A stretch of 7,992 nucleotides of DNA from Deltaproteobacteria bacterium (GTDB lineage: Bacteria > Desulfobacterota > Desulfuromonadia > Desulfuromonadales > Geopsychrobacteraceae), in contig JAACTI010000122.1 in NCBI GenBank assembly GCA_009993495.1, positions 1 through 7,992 on the forward strand. Reading direction: 5' to 3'. The notes beneath the pieces were generated by a model that was not told where the DNA came from, ran no database searches, and saw only the letters and a program-made list of their open reading frames with translations. This document shows, piece after piece, positions 1-5,420 of the stretch (its first letter is position 1; each line of letters starts with the position of its first letter). The position numbers and the translations under genes were made by a program.

Positions 1-1
1 G

Positions 2-58
2 ATTGAAGATATTCGGGATATTCTTGCCGATCTCGACCAGGCCCTCAACCTCGGTTGA
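2..58 (+). CDS. C-terminal end of a probable Cys/Met-metabolism PLP-dependent enzyme (5' truncated by window)
   Basis: An open frame enters the window and ends at a TGA at 56-58, giving the 18-residue tail IEDIRDILADLDQALNLG. A tail of the type GIED-x(2)-D-x-(L/I)-x-DL-x-QAL is characteristic of the transsulfuration family: cystathionine gamma-synthase or gamma-lyase, or O-acetyl-/O-succinylhomoserine sulfhydrylase. These are cytosolic PLP enzymes of methionine and cysteine metabolism. The family call rests only on this short tail. The catalytic lysine and PLP-binding region lie outside the window, so the exact member cannot be named. The terminator just downstream (84-119) supports this being the real 3' end of a transcript. 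Confidence 0.6.
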   Translation: MEDIRDILADLDQALNLG

Positions 59-83
59 AACCGGCGTTAAACCCAAAATTTAA

Positions 84-119
84 GCGGGCAACAAGATGTT
101 TTGCGTTGCCCGCTTTTTT
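84..119 (+). terminator. Rho-independent terminator after the transsulfuration-type gene
   Basis: A perfect 9-bp GC-rich stem, GCGGGCAAC (84-92) with GTTGCCCGC (105-113), closes a 12-nt loop and is followed directly by six T residues (114-119). It starts 25 bp after the upstream stop and ends 17 bp before the trmL start codon. Any trmL promoter must therefore lie within or before this hairpin, or trmL must depend on read-through. Confidence 0.9.
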
Positions 120-136
120 ATGGAGAGTGAACCACC

Positions 137-613
137 ATGCACGTGAATCCCTTTCATATTGTTCTGATAGAACCGGAAATCCCGCCGAATACCGGCAATA
201 TTGGCCGTTTGTGCGCGGCCACCGGCACCCCGCTGCATCTGGTGGGGAAACTGGGTTTTTCCCTTGATGACAAACAGATGAAACGCGCCGGGCTTGATTA
301 CTGGCCCGAAGTCAAACTGCACCGTTGGGACTCCTTCGACGCACTGAAAGGCCAGTATCCCGCCGGGCGTTTCTGGTATATGTCAAAAAAAGCGACCCGG
401 GGTTATACCCAGGTCGCTTTTTCTGAAGGGGATTTTCTGGTTTTTGGCAAGGAAACTCTCGGCCTGCCGGAAGACCTGCTTGAACAAGCAAGAGATAGGG
501 CCCTGCGGATTCCGATTTTTTCGCCAGCCGTACGCAGCCTTAATTTGGCCAACTCGGCCGCAATCATTCTCTACGAAGCCTTGCGTCAAACGGGTCAACT
601 GGAAACATCATAA
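137..613 (+). CDS. trmL: tRNA (cytidine(34)-2'-O)-methyltransferase TrmL (SPOUT family)
   Basis: The 158-residue product matches the usual length of TrmL (YibK), about 157 residues. TrmL is a cytosolic SPOUT-class enzyme that uses S-adenosylmethionine to 2'-O-methylate the wobble nucleotide of tRNA-Leu isoacceptors. The three SpoU/SPOUT motifs appear in order. Motif 1 is NTGNIGRLCAATG at residues 18-30, with the conserved N and R. Motif 2 is LVFGKETLGLP at 101-111. Motif 3 is VRSLNLANSAAIILYEALR at 132-150. Motifs 2 and 3 form the trefoil-knot SAM site. The ATG at 137 is preceded by GGAGAG with about 9 nt spacing. The gene stands alone between an upstream terminator and a convergent terminator shared with htpG. 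A terminator-like hairpin inside the gene (385-424) is listed separately. Protein-wise nothing is missing or odd. Confidence 0.95.
   Translation: MHVNPFHIVLIEPEIPPNTGNIGRLCAATGTPLHLVGKLGFSLDDKQMKRAGLDYWPEVKLHRWDSFDALKGQYPAGRFWYMSKKATRGYTQVAFSEGDFLVFGKETLGLPEDLLEQARDRALRIPIFSPAVRSLNLANSAAIILYEALRQTGQLETS
385..424 (+). other. Terminator-like hairpin inside trmL coding sequence
   Basis: Within trmL codons 83-96, AGCGACC (391-397) pairs perfectly with GGTCGCT (412-418). An inner GGG/CCC helix (400-402 with 408-410) closes a TTATA loop. The outer stem is flanked by a run of A before (385-391) and TTTTT after (418-422), so the A/T tracts can extend the stem. This is the form of an intrinsic terminator, on either strand. 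It encodes the conserved family segment SKKATRGYTQVAF, so the symmetry may simply follow codon choice. Whether it stops RNA polymerase is not known. Confidence 0.4.
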
Positions 614-663
614 AATCTGTGGCAGCAGGGAGGATGAGAAGCCTCCCTGCTGCCGCAGATTTT
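612..663. terminator. Bidirectional intrinsic terminator between convergent trmL and htpG
   Basis: A very long hairpin is visible. Positions 612-633 pair with 642-663, 22 pairs counting one G-T wobble (620/655), around an 8-nt loop (634-641). The core is GGCAGCAGGGAGG/CCTCCCTGCTGCC. A/T-rich ends give a T-run on each strand: TTTT at 661-664 on plus, and the complement of AAAA (612-615) on minus. It begins inside the trmL stop codon (611-613) and reaches the first base of the htpG stop (663-665), so one structure can serve both convergent genes. Confidence 0.92.
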
Positions 664-2507
664 TAAATCAACCCCATCAGCTGGCTGCTCCGTTCGAGAA
701 ACTTGGCCATGCGTTCTTTGCTTAAGGCCAGGTGCGATAGCATCGCCAGATCATAAATCTGCTCGATCAGCAGCTGGGCTTTTTCATCCCCCTCCCCTTT
801 CAGTTGCAGCGCCTTGGCCACCACCGGACTTGCGGCGTTAACCATCAGGGTATGCTCGGCAAACATATCCAGCTCTGGAGCGTCCTTGCCCTGCCCCATG
901 TTACGCATCATCTCTTTAAAGCGCCGCGATTGTTCGTTGAGCAGAATCATGCCCGGTACGGAATCATCCTTCAGGGTTTCGATGCGGATACTTAAACCCT
1001 TGATAGATGTCAGTTCCGTTTTAAACAGCTCTTCAATCCGCTGGTTCCGCGTCTTGTTGTCGGCATCGACGACCTGCTGGCCTTCGTCATGTTCGAGCAG
1101 ATTTTCGGTAATATCCGAGTCGACTCGTTGGAAGCTGGTTTTTTCTTCTTTGGATTCAAGAAACTGAATGAAATGGTTATCAATCGCCGCATCCAGAATG
1201 ATAACTTCGGTGCCCTGGGATTCAAACAATTTCAGATAAGTCGACTGCGTGCCTTCATCATTGGAGTAGTACACCTTGCCTTCATGCTTTTCCTTGGCGC
1301 GATCCAGGTATTCCGGCAGGGTCGTGTATTTATGTTCGCCGGTACTGCGATAAATGACGTGATCTTTGACCTTGGTGTAAAACTTGTCATCACGCATCAT
1401 GCCGTACTTGACAAAGGTATTAATATCTTCCCAGATGGGCGCAAATTCATCCGTGCCCTTTTTGGCCAGCTCCACAACCTTGGCGGCAATCCGTGAACTG
1501 ATGACCTCACGAATTTTACGCACCTGGGGTTCGTTCTGCAAATAGCTGCGCGACACATTCAAGGGCAGATCAGGAGCATCGAGACAGCCCTGCAAAGGCG
1601 TAAGGAATTCTGGAATCAGTTCCGGGCAGTTATCGGTGACAAACACCTGGTTGCAGAAAAGCTTGATGTGACTCTTGGTAATATCGAATTCCGTGGTCAG
1701 ACGTGGGAAATAAAGCACCCCTTTTAAATTGAACGGATAATCAATATTCAGATGAATCCAGAACAGCGGCTCACCCGACAGGGGATAAAGCTTGCGATAA
1801 AATTCGCGGTAATCCTCTTCCTTCAGCTCGGTAGCCGGTTGCGTCCACAAGGGTTTGCTATCGTTGATCTGTTCGTCATCCAGCTTGATGGTAACCGGCA
1901 TGAAGTTACAGAATTTCACCAGCACTTCACGCACACGCTCCTTTTTGAGGAATTCTTTTTCATCGTCAGCCAGATGTAAAATGACTTCGGTGCCGCGTTT
2001 TTTGCGTTTACCCGCCGTCAGAGAATATTCGGTGGTGCCTGCACAGGCCCAATCGACGGCTTCGGCCTCTTTCTGGTAGGAAAGAGTCTTGATTTCAACC
2101 TTCTTCGCCACCATGAAGGAGGAATAAAATCCCAGCCCGAAATGGCCGATGATTTCGTTTTTATCTTCAAGTCCCTTGAATTTTTCGATAAAGTCCTCGG
2201 CCGAGCTGAACGCCACCTGATTGATGTACTTGCGCACCTCGTCGGCCGTCATCCCCAGCCCGTTGTCACTGACACTTAAAGTGCCCTTGGCTTCGTTGAT
2301 TTTAATTTCGACAACAAAGTCATCGCTGAGCCTGAGTCCTTCAAGCAGATCAATGTTTTTCAGTTTGCTGATCGCGTCAACCGCATTAGCCACCAGCTCA
2401 CGCAGAAAAATTTCTTTCTCGCTGTAGAGCCATTTTTTGATGATCGGAAAAATATTTTCCGTATGGATAGAGATTTCACCCGTCTCTTTTTTGGTTTTTT
2501 CTGTCAT
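663..2507 (-). CDS. htpG: Molecular chaperone HtpG (bacterial Hsp90)
   Basis: The 614-residue protein is the normal size for HtpG, a cytosolic homodimeric ATP-dependent chaperone. The N-terminal GHKL ATPase domain covers about residues 10-215. It holds the catalytic-glutamate motif RELVANAVDA (E37, N41), the nucleotide-binding DNGLGM (81-86), and the lid/glycine motif GHFGLGFYSS (121-130). The middle domain (about 220-490) includes LPLNVSR with the ATP-contacting arginine R320, followed by SYLQN. The C-terminal dimerisation domain occupies the rest. The first helix motif is usually ELISNASDA; here it reads ELVANAVDA, although the catalytic glutamate and asparagine are kept. The ATG at 2507 follows AAAGGAAG at good spacing. 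A sigma-70-like promoter candidate lies upstream (2562-2593), and the gene ends at the shared terminator. No CIRCE-type inverted repeat or clear sigma-32 promoter is visible. Confidence 0.97.
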   Translation of the reverse strand: MTEKTKKETGEISIHTENIFPIIKKWLYSEKEIFLRELVANAVDAISKLKNIDLLEGLRLSDDFVVEIKINEAKGTLSVSDNGLGMTADEVRKYINQVAFSSAEDFIEKFKGLEDKNEIIGHFGLGFYSSFMVAKKVEIKTLSYQKEAEAVDWACAGTTEYSLTAGKRKKRGTEVILHLADDEKEFLKKERVREVLVKFCNFMPVTIKLDDEQINDSKPLWTQPATELKEEDYREFYRKLYPLSGEPLFWIHLNIDYPFNLKGVLYFPRLTTEFDITKSHIKLFCNQVFVTDNCPELIPEFLTPLQGCLDAPDLPLNVSRSYLQNEPQVRKIREVISSRIAAKVVELAKKGTDEFAPIWEDINTFVKYGMMRDDKFYTKVKDHVIYRSTGEHKYTTLPEYLDRAKEKHEGKVYYSNDEGTQSTYLKLFESQGTEVIILDAAIDNHFIQFLESKEEKTSFQRVDSDITENLLEHDEGQQVVDADNKTRNQRIEELFKTELTSIKGLSIRIETLKDDSVPGMILLNEQSRRFKEMMRNMGQGKDAPELDMFAEHTLMVNAASPVVAKALQLKGEGDEKAQLLIEQIYDLAMLSHLALSKERMAKFLERSSQLMGLI

Positions 2508-2561
2508 TATTTGTCTTCCTTTCTCTGTTTTAAATCAGTTATATCCGTGACGAAACAACCG

Positions 2562-2593
2562 ATTAAATTAATAAGTTCAACATTGCTTGTCAA
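2562..2593 (-). promoter_or_regulatory. Candidate sigma-70-type promoter for htpG
   Basis: On the minus strand a perfect -35 TTGACA (2593-2588) lies upstream of htpG in an AT-rich 136-bp gap. Two -10 choices exist: TAATTT (2570-2565) with the ideal 17-bp spacer but a weak match, or TTTAAT (2567-2562), 5 of 6 matches but with a 20-bp spacer. The -35 is convincing and the -10 is not. No canonical heat-shock (CTTGAA...CCCAT) promoter was found, so any heat induction is not explained by what is visible. Confidence 0.45.
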
Positions 2594-2643
2594 TATTTTC
2601 GTTGTAAAAAAAATGCGATTATCTTGTCAGAACATTAAAGAAG

Positions 2644-3411
2644 CTAAGGGTTTAAATCCTGTTTATCCTCCACCAGTTGAATCAGGCCCTCCAACCAGAA
2701 ATCTATCAGCACAGCGGCAATAATTTGTCGCCGTTCCCAGGCAGTCCATTGCTCACGGGCAAGTTCCACTCTTATGGCCGCCAGACACTCATCTGCAATT
2801 TCATCAAACAGGGGATAATAAGCACCGCTAAAAACCAAGCTTTTATTTTGCCTGACGAGACGCGCCCCCAAAATTTCTCCTGTATCAGTCGTGCTCCAGC
2901 TGCCGCCCCCGGTGACCCGCAAAGGATCAGATTGCGGCACGAGCAGATCTTGAATGATCAATTCATTTGGTCTGCTGCCATCAATAACGTGATAAAGACT
3001 TAAAGGCTGCTCGGCAAGAGCGGTGAGCCAGTCTTTGCCCAAGGGAGCCAATGCCGGGCCTTTCAGACCAAAAATCAATTCAAGGGCCGGTTTTGGCTCG
3101 TCATCCAGCATCAATTCAGCATCACACAACAGCCATTCTTCCATATTGGCGTGTACGAGTTCGGCTAGGGGCCGTGGCAGTGTAAGAATTTTATCCAGAT
3201 CTTCCTCACTGCGTTCGCCCAGAAAATCGCGACTGATCGCTTCCTGAACTTCGGTCGCATATTCTTCACGCAACCAGTCAATCGCAGTATGAATTGCGCT
3301 GCGCTGTGAACGCAATGCAAGTTTGTCGGCGTGATGCCGCTCTTGACAGCATTTCTTATATTTTTTGCCACTGCCGCAAGGACAGAGTTCATTACGACCA
3401 GGCTCAGACAT
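2644..3411 (-). CDS. SEC-C metal-binding motif protein of unknown function
   Basis: This 255-residue protein opens with a SEC-C zinc motif at residues 4-22, PGRNELCPCGSGKKYKKCC. The expected metal ligands are C10, C12, C21 and C22. The motif is best known from the SecA C-terminus, where it binds zinc and SecB, and it also caps many small proteins such as YecA and YchJ types. Residues about 30-255 are acidic and mostly helical in appearance, rich in Leu and Glu. They have a Gly/Ser/Thr-rich stretch near residues 165-180 (TGGGSWSTTDTG), and I do not recognise this part. No signal peptide or membrane segment is seen, so it is probably cytosolic. I chose the ATG at 3411 because GAAGGG lies 6 nt upstream and the motif then sits at the very N-terminus. 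An in-frame ATG at 3438 would add nine residues. The gene lies 136 bp upstream of htpG on the same strand with no terminator between them, so partial co-transcription is possible. Confidence 0.85.
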   Translation of the reverse strand: MSEPGRNELCPCGSGKKYKKCCQERHHADKLALRSQRSAIHTAIDWLREEYATEVQEAISRDFLGERSEEDLDKILTLPRPLAELVHANMEEWLLCDAELMLDDEPKPALELIFGLKGPALAPLGKDWLTALAEQPLSLYHVIDGSRPNELIIQDLLVPQSDPLRVTGGGSWSTTDTGEILGARLVRQNKSLVFSGAYYPLFDEIADECLAAIRVELAREQWTAWERRQIIAAVLIDFWLEGLIQLVEDKQDLNP

Positions 3412-3417
3412 GGAATT

Positions 3418-3423
3418 CCCTTC
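3418..3423 (-). promoter_or_regulatory. Ribosome binding site of the SEC-C protein gene
   Basis: GAAGGG on the minus strand lies 6 nt before the ATG at 3411. It favours that start over the in-frame ATG at 3438, which has only a weaker AAAGAG. The site touches the left end of the inverted-repeat element (3424-3694), so the element abuts the translation start of this gene. Confidence 0.65.
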
Positions 3424-3694
3424 TTTAAACGTAACCATTCAGCTCTTTCTTGGTCGAGAGACCTTTACGGTCAAAAAAGCTTGCTCGCGCAGAGCCGCAA
3501 AGCCGCAAAGAAGGGCAAAACCCTTTGAGAGTAAAGGCACAAAGAACCGATGAAGCGGGAGAAAAACAAAATTTATGATCTGAATTCAAGCCATACGACC
3601 TTGGGTTTTCTCTGCGCCTTTGCGGCTCTGCGCGAGGTGCCCTTGACTCTCACGGTCATTTTTACTCCAAGGTTCCTGAACAGTTACCTTTAAA
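3424..3694. repeat. Nested inverted-repeat (palindromic) intergenic element, about 271 bp
   Basis: Almost the whole gap between yaeQ and the SEC-C gene is one imperfect palindrome. The outer arms are TTTAAACGTAACCATTCAG (3424-3442) and CTGAACAGTTACCTTTAAA (3676-3694), which match in inverse orientation at 16 of 19 positions. The inner arms are CTCGCGCAGAGCCGCAAAG (3484-3502) and its exact complement at 3618-3636, 19 of 19. A third pair, AAAACCC (3517-3523) and GGGTTTT (3603-3609), continues the symmetry. The spacing between outer and inner arms is nearly equal on the two sides, 41 and 39 nt. No ORF with recognisable coding content lies inside. The form suggests a non-autonomous, MITE-like or interspersed repeat family; that is an inference, since only one copy is present here. 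Confidence 0.7.
3489..3512 (+). repeat. Three tandem 8-nt units (GCAGAGCC/GCAAAGCC/GCAAAGAA)
   Basis: Three consecutive octamers of the form GCARAGNN run from 3489 to 3512. An inverted trio occupies 3608-3631 and reads, on the minus strand, GCAGAGCC, GCAAAGGC, GCAGAGAA. They form the core of the inner arms of the palindromic element and resemble the GCAAAG-type iterations found in intergenic DNA of many environmental bacteria. Confidence 0.6.
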
Positions 3695-3700
3695 CAAAGA

Positions 3701-4243
3701 TCAACGGACAGTCTGGAGAATTTTCAGCGCAATCGGACAGGACAAATCCGCTGCATTCAGCCAGATTTCTCCGTCTTGCAAGGTACACTGCAAAGACATG
3801 CTGCGCGTCACCAGATGCGTTAATGCGGCTGGCTCGAAACACAGGTCAACCACCTGCAAATTGCTGAAACGTTTCAAGACATCACCATGACGTTGCCACC
3901 AGATCGCCGCAGAACGCCCGCCATAAAGATAAAGACACACGCGCTTGGCTCGGCTGCAGGCCTTGCGCAAACGCCGTTCATCGGGCAGACCGACATCAAT
4001 CCATAGCTCAATGGTACCGGTCAGATCGTGTTGCCACAGGTCGGGCTCTTCATCGGCACAGAGTCCGCGAGTAAAATTGAGTCGTTCATGGGCGTGCAGG
4101 ACAAACGCCAGCACGCGCACCATCATGCGTTCATCGGTCTCCGAAGGATGACGCGCCAGGGTCAGACCATGTTCTGCATAATAGGGACGATTCAGATCAG
4201 AAATTTGCAACTGAATCTTAAAAATTTTTGCACCAAGAGCCAT
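3701..4243 (-). CDS. yaeQ: YaeQ family protein (PD-(D/E)XK nuclease-like fold)
   Basis: The product is 180 residues, against 181 for E. coli YaeQ. Family hallmarks are clear. The N-terminus is MALGAKIFKIQLQISDLNR. YYAEHGLTLARHPSETDERM covers residues 21-40. The DLW-x(3)-LTG-x-IELWIDVG segment (68-85) is followed by PDERRLRKACSRA (87-99). Structural work places the family in the PD-(D/E)XK nuclease-like superfamily. An early report linked E. coli YaeQ to suppression of rfaH loss, and its physiological role is not settled. I set the start at 4243 because AAGGA lies 9 nt upstream and the family begins with MAL. An in-frame ATG at 4294 would add 17 unconserved residues. It is cytosolic with no signal peptide. 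The gene is divergent from hisG and is followed by the inverted-repeat element rather than a simple terminator. Confidence 0.93.
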   Translation of the reverse strand: MALGAKIFKIQLQISDLNRPYYAEHGLTLARHPSETDERMMVRVLAFVLHAHERLNFTRGLCADEEPDLWQHDLTGTIELWIDVGLPDERRLRKACSRAKRVCLYLYGGRSAAIWWQRHGDVLKRFSNLQVVDLCFEPAALTHLVTRSMSLQCTLQDGEIWLNAADLSCPIALKILQTVR

Positions 4244-4252
4244 GGGGAAAAT

Positions 4253-4257
4253 TCCTT
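4253..4257 (-). promoter_or_regulatory. Ribosome binding site of yaeQ
   Basis: AAGGA on the minus strand lies 9 nt before the ATG at 4243. Together with the conserved MAL N-terminus it decides against the longer in-frame start at 4294. Confidence 0.7.
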
Positions 4258-4396
4258 TAGCACCAGCGTTGCTGACGCCAGTAGGGTTGCTCAACCATCG
4301 CGACGTTCAATTGACGGGCGAGCATACCCTAATCCCTCCCTGACCGCTATCCCTGGTGATGAAGAAATTCAGAGTTGAAGTTTTAGCGCGTTCTTG

Positions 4397-4436
4397 GCAG
4401 AATGCCGCGTCTTTTACTTTTCACACATTCTGCGGC
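4397..4436 (+). repeat. Overlapping inverted repeats in the hisG leader
   Basis: GCAGAATG (4397-4404) is matched by its exact complement CATTCTGC (4426-4433) across a 21-nt spacer. A second pair, GCCGC (4404-4408) and GCGGC (4432-4436), uses overlapping bases, so the two stems cannot form at once. The structure ends 34 nt before the hisG ATG. It could be a regulator's split operator or an RNA leader fold. No run of His codons that would mark a classical his attenuator is seen. Confidence 0.4.
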
Positions 4437-4456
4437 TCCAGTCAGAATCATCACCC

Positions 4457-4461
4457 AAGGA
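4457..4461 (+). promoter_or_regulatory. Ribosome binding site of hisG
   Basis: AAGGA with a 9-nt spacer precedes the ATG at 4471. An upstream in-frame ATG at 4402 has no comparable site and sits inside the inverted repeat, so 4471 is the preferred start. Confidence 0.7.
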
Positions 4462-4470
4462 TTCTTTCCC

Positions 4471-5409
4471 ATGGCTTACGGCAAGAAAGAGAATCTACTG
4501 TACTTTGGCATCCCTTCTGGAAGTCTGAACGAACAGGTTATGCGTCTGCTGGAGAAGTCTGGCCGCCCCCTGAAAAAGGGGCGTCAGTACGAGCTGACCA
4601 CCGCCTACGACCCCGACGTAATCTTTCGCGTGCTCGATCGCAAGGAAATGCCCCAAAAGGTCAGAGACGGCGTTGTTGATTGCGGGATTACGGGCAAGGA
4701 CTATGTCTTTGAAGCGGGGATGGAACAAGAGGTCGACGTCCTGGGTGATTTCATTTTTTCCAAATACACCAACCAGCCATCGCGTCTGGTGCTCGCCAGC
4801 CGACCCGAACTTGGCATTGCAACCGCAGCCGATTGTCGTGGCAAGGTAATCGCTACCGAGCTCCCGAATCTGACGCGTCGCCGCATGGCAGATCTGTTCG
4901 GTGTCACCAATCTCCAAATTTTGCGCAGCGAGGGCAAAACCGAAGCCAAGGTCAACATGGGCGAATGTGATGCCTTTACCGATATTACCGAAACGGGCGC
5001 AACCCTTAAAGCCAACGGCAATACCATTGTCGCCGAGCTGTTCACGTCTAATCCGCAACTGATCGCCAACCCAGATGCAAGTAAAGATGCAAGCAAGCTC
5101 GAAAAAATGGAAGACATCCGCATTTGTCTCGATGCGGTTCTCCAGGCTGAACGCGAACCGGTGTATATGGTCTTCATGGATGTGCCGGCAAAAAACCTGC
5201 AACAGGTCGAACAAATGCTGCCTTCAGTGATTTCGCCCACCGTCTGCCCGGTGATTGATGAAACCTGGCGCTCAGTGTCGGTAGTTATTCGTGAATCGGA
5301 ACTGAACATTCTGGCGCCTAAGTTGCTGCGGCTTGGGGTTGATGGCATAGTGCCAATTCCGGCCCCCAAGGTCTTTACTTTAGACATGGTCAAGGCCCGA
5401 AAATTTTAG
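4471..5409 (+). CDS. hisG: ATP phosphoribosyltransferase HisG, long form
   Basis: HisG catalyses the first committed step of histidine synthesis: ATP plus PRPP gives N1-(5-phosphoribosyl)-ATP and pyrophosphate. The 312-residue protein starts with YFGIPSGSLNEQVMRLLEKSG-type sequence. It carries the bilobed catalytic domains (about 1-205), including DCGITGKDYVFEAG (70-83) and the PRPP-binding loop DITETGATLKAN (171-182). It ends with an ACT-like regulatory domain (about 217-305), seen in DVPAKNLQQVEQMLPSVISPTVCP and GVDGIVPIPAPKVF. The C-terminal domain marks the long form, which is normally feedback-inhibited by histidine and does not need HisZ. It is slightly longer than the usual 290-300 residues. 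A 12-nt tandem repeat gives DASKDASK (residues 202-209) in the linker before the regulatory domain. hisI follows 11 bp downstream, so the two are almost certainly one operon. An N-terminal extension from 4402 is possible but unlikely. Confidence 0.96.
   Translation: MAYGKKENLLYFGIPSGSLNEQVMRLLEKSGRPLKKGRQYELTTAYDPDVIFRVLDRKEMPQKVRDGVVDCGITGKDYVFEAGMEQEVDVLGDFIFSKYTNQPSRLVLASRPELGIATAADCRGKVIATELPNLTRRRMADLFGVTNLQILRSEGKTEAKVNMGECDAFTDITETGATLKANGNTIVAELFTSNPQLIANPDASKDASKLEKMEDIRICLDAVLQAEREPVYMVFMDVPAKNLQQVEQMLPSVISPTVCPVIDETWRSVSVVIRESELNILAPKLLRLGVDGIVPIPAPKVFTLDMVKARKF
5074..5097 (+). repeat. 12-nt tandem duplication in hisG (DASK-DASK)
   Basis: GATGCAAGTAAA (5074-5085) is followed by GATGCAAGCAAG (5086-5097), two in-frame copies differing at two third-codon positions. 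They encode DASK twice in the linker between the catalytic and the ACT-like domains. Confidence 0.8.
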
Positions 5410-5420
5410 AGGAGAGTAAA

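Noticed and set aside
55..84. TTGAAA ... TTTAAG as a trmL promoter
   Set aside because: The -10 match is poor, and transcription would start inside the terminator hairpin, so support is too weak to list.
1089..1496. Plus-strand frames opposite htpG
   Set aside because: They are shadow frames. The minus-strand product is a complete HtpG with all catalytic motifs.
3331..3553. Plus-strand reading frames over the SEC-C start and the repeat element
   Set aside because: They have no recognisable protein features and read through the octamer repeats and the antisense of the SEC-C gene; they are not taken as genes.
4439..4462. Histidine-type attenuator leader, suggested by CAT/CAC-like triplets (ATCATCACC)
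   Set aside because: No short ORF with a ribosome site and a run of His codons is present, and no terminator with a T-run precedes hisG.
4402..4470. N-terminal extension of HisG from an upstream in-frame ATG
   Set aside because: It lacks a ribosome site, overlaps the inverted repeat, and the added residues do not resemble HisG, which begins naturally at the ATG at 4471 after AAGGA.
4495..5393. Long minus-strand reading frames opposite hisG (over 200 codons)
   Set aside because: They are antisense shadows of hisG with no recognisable domain, while the plus-strand frame is a clear, full HisG.
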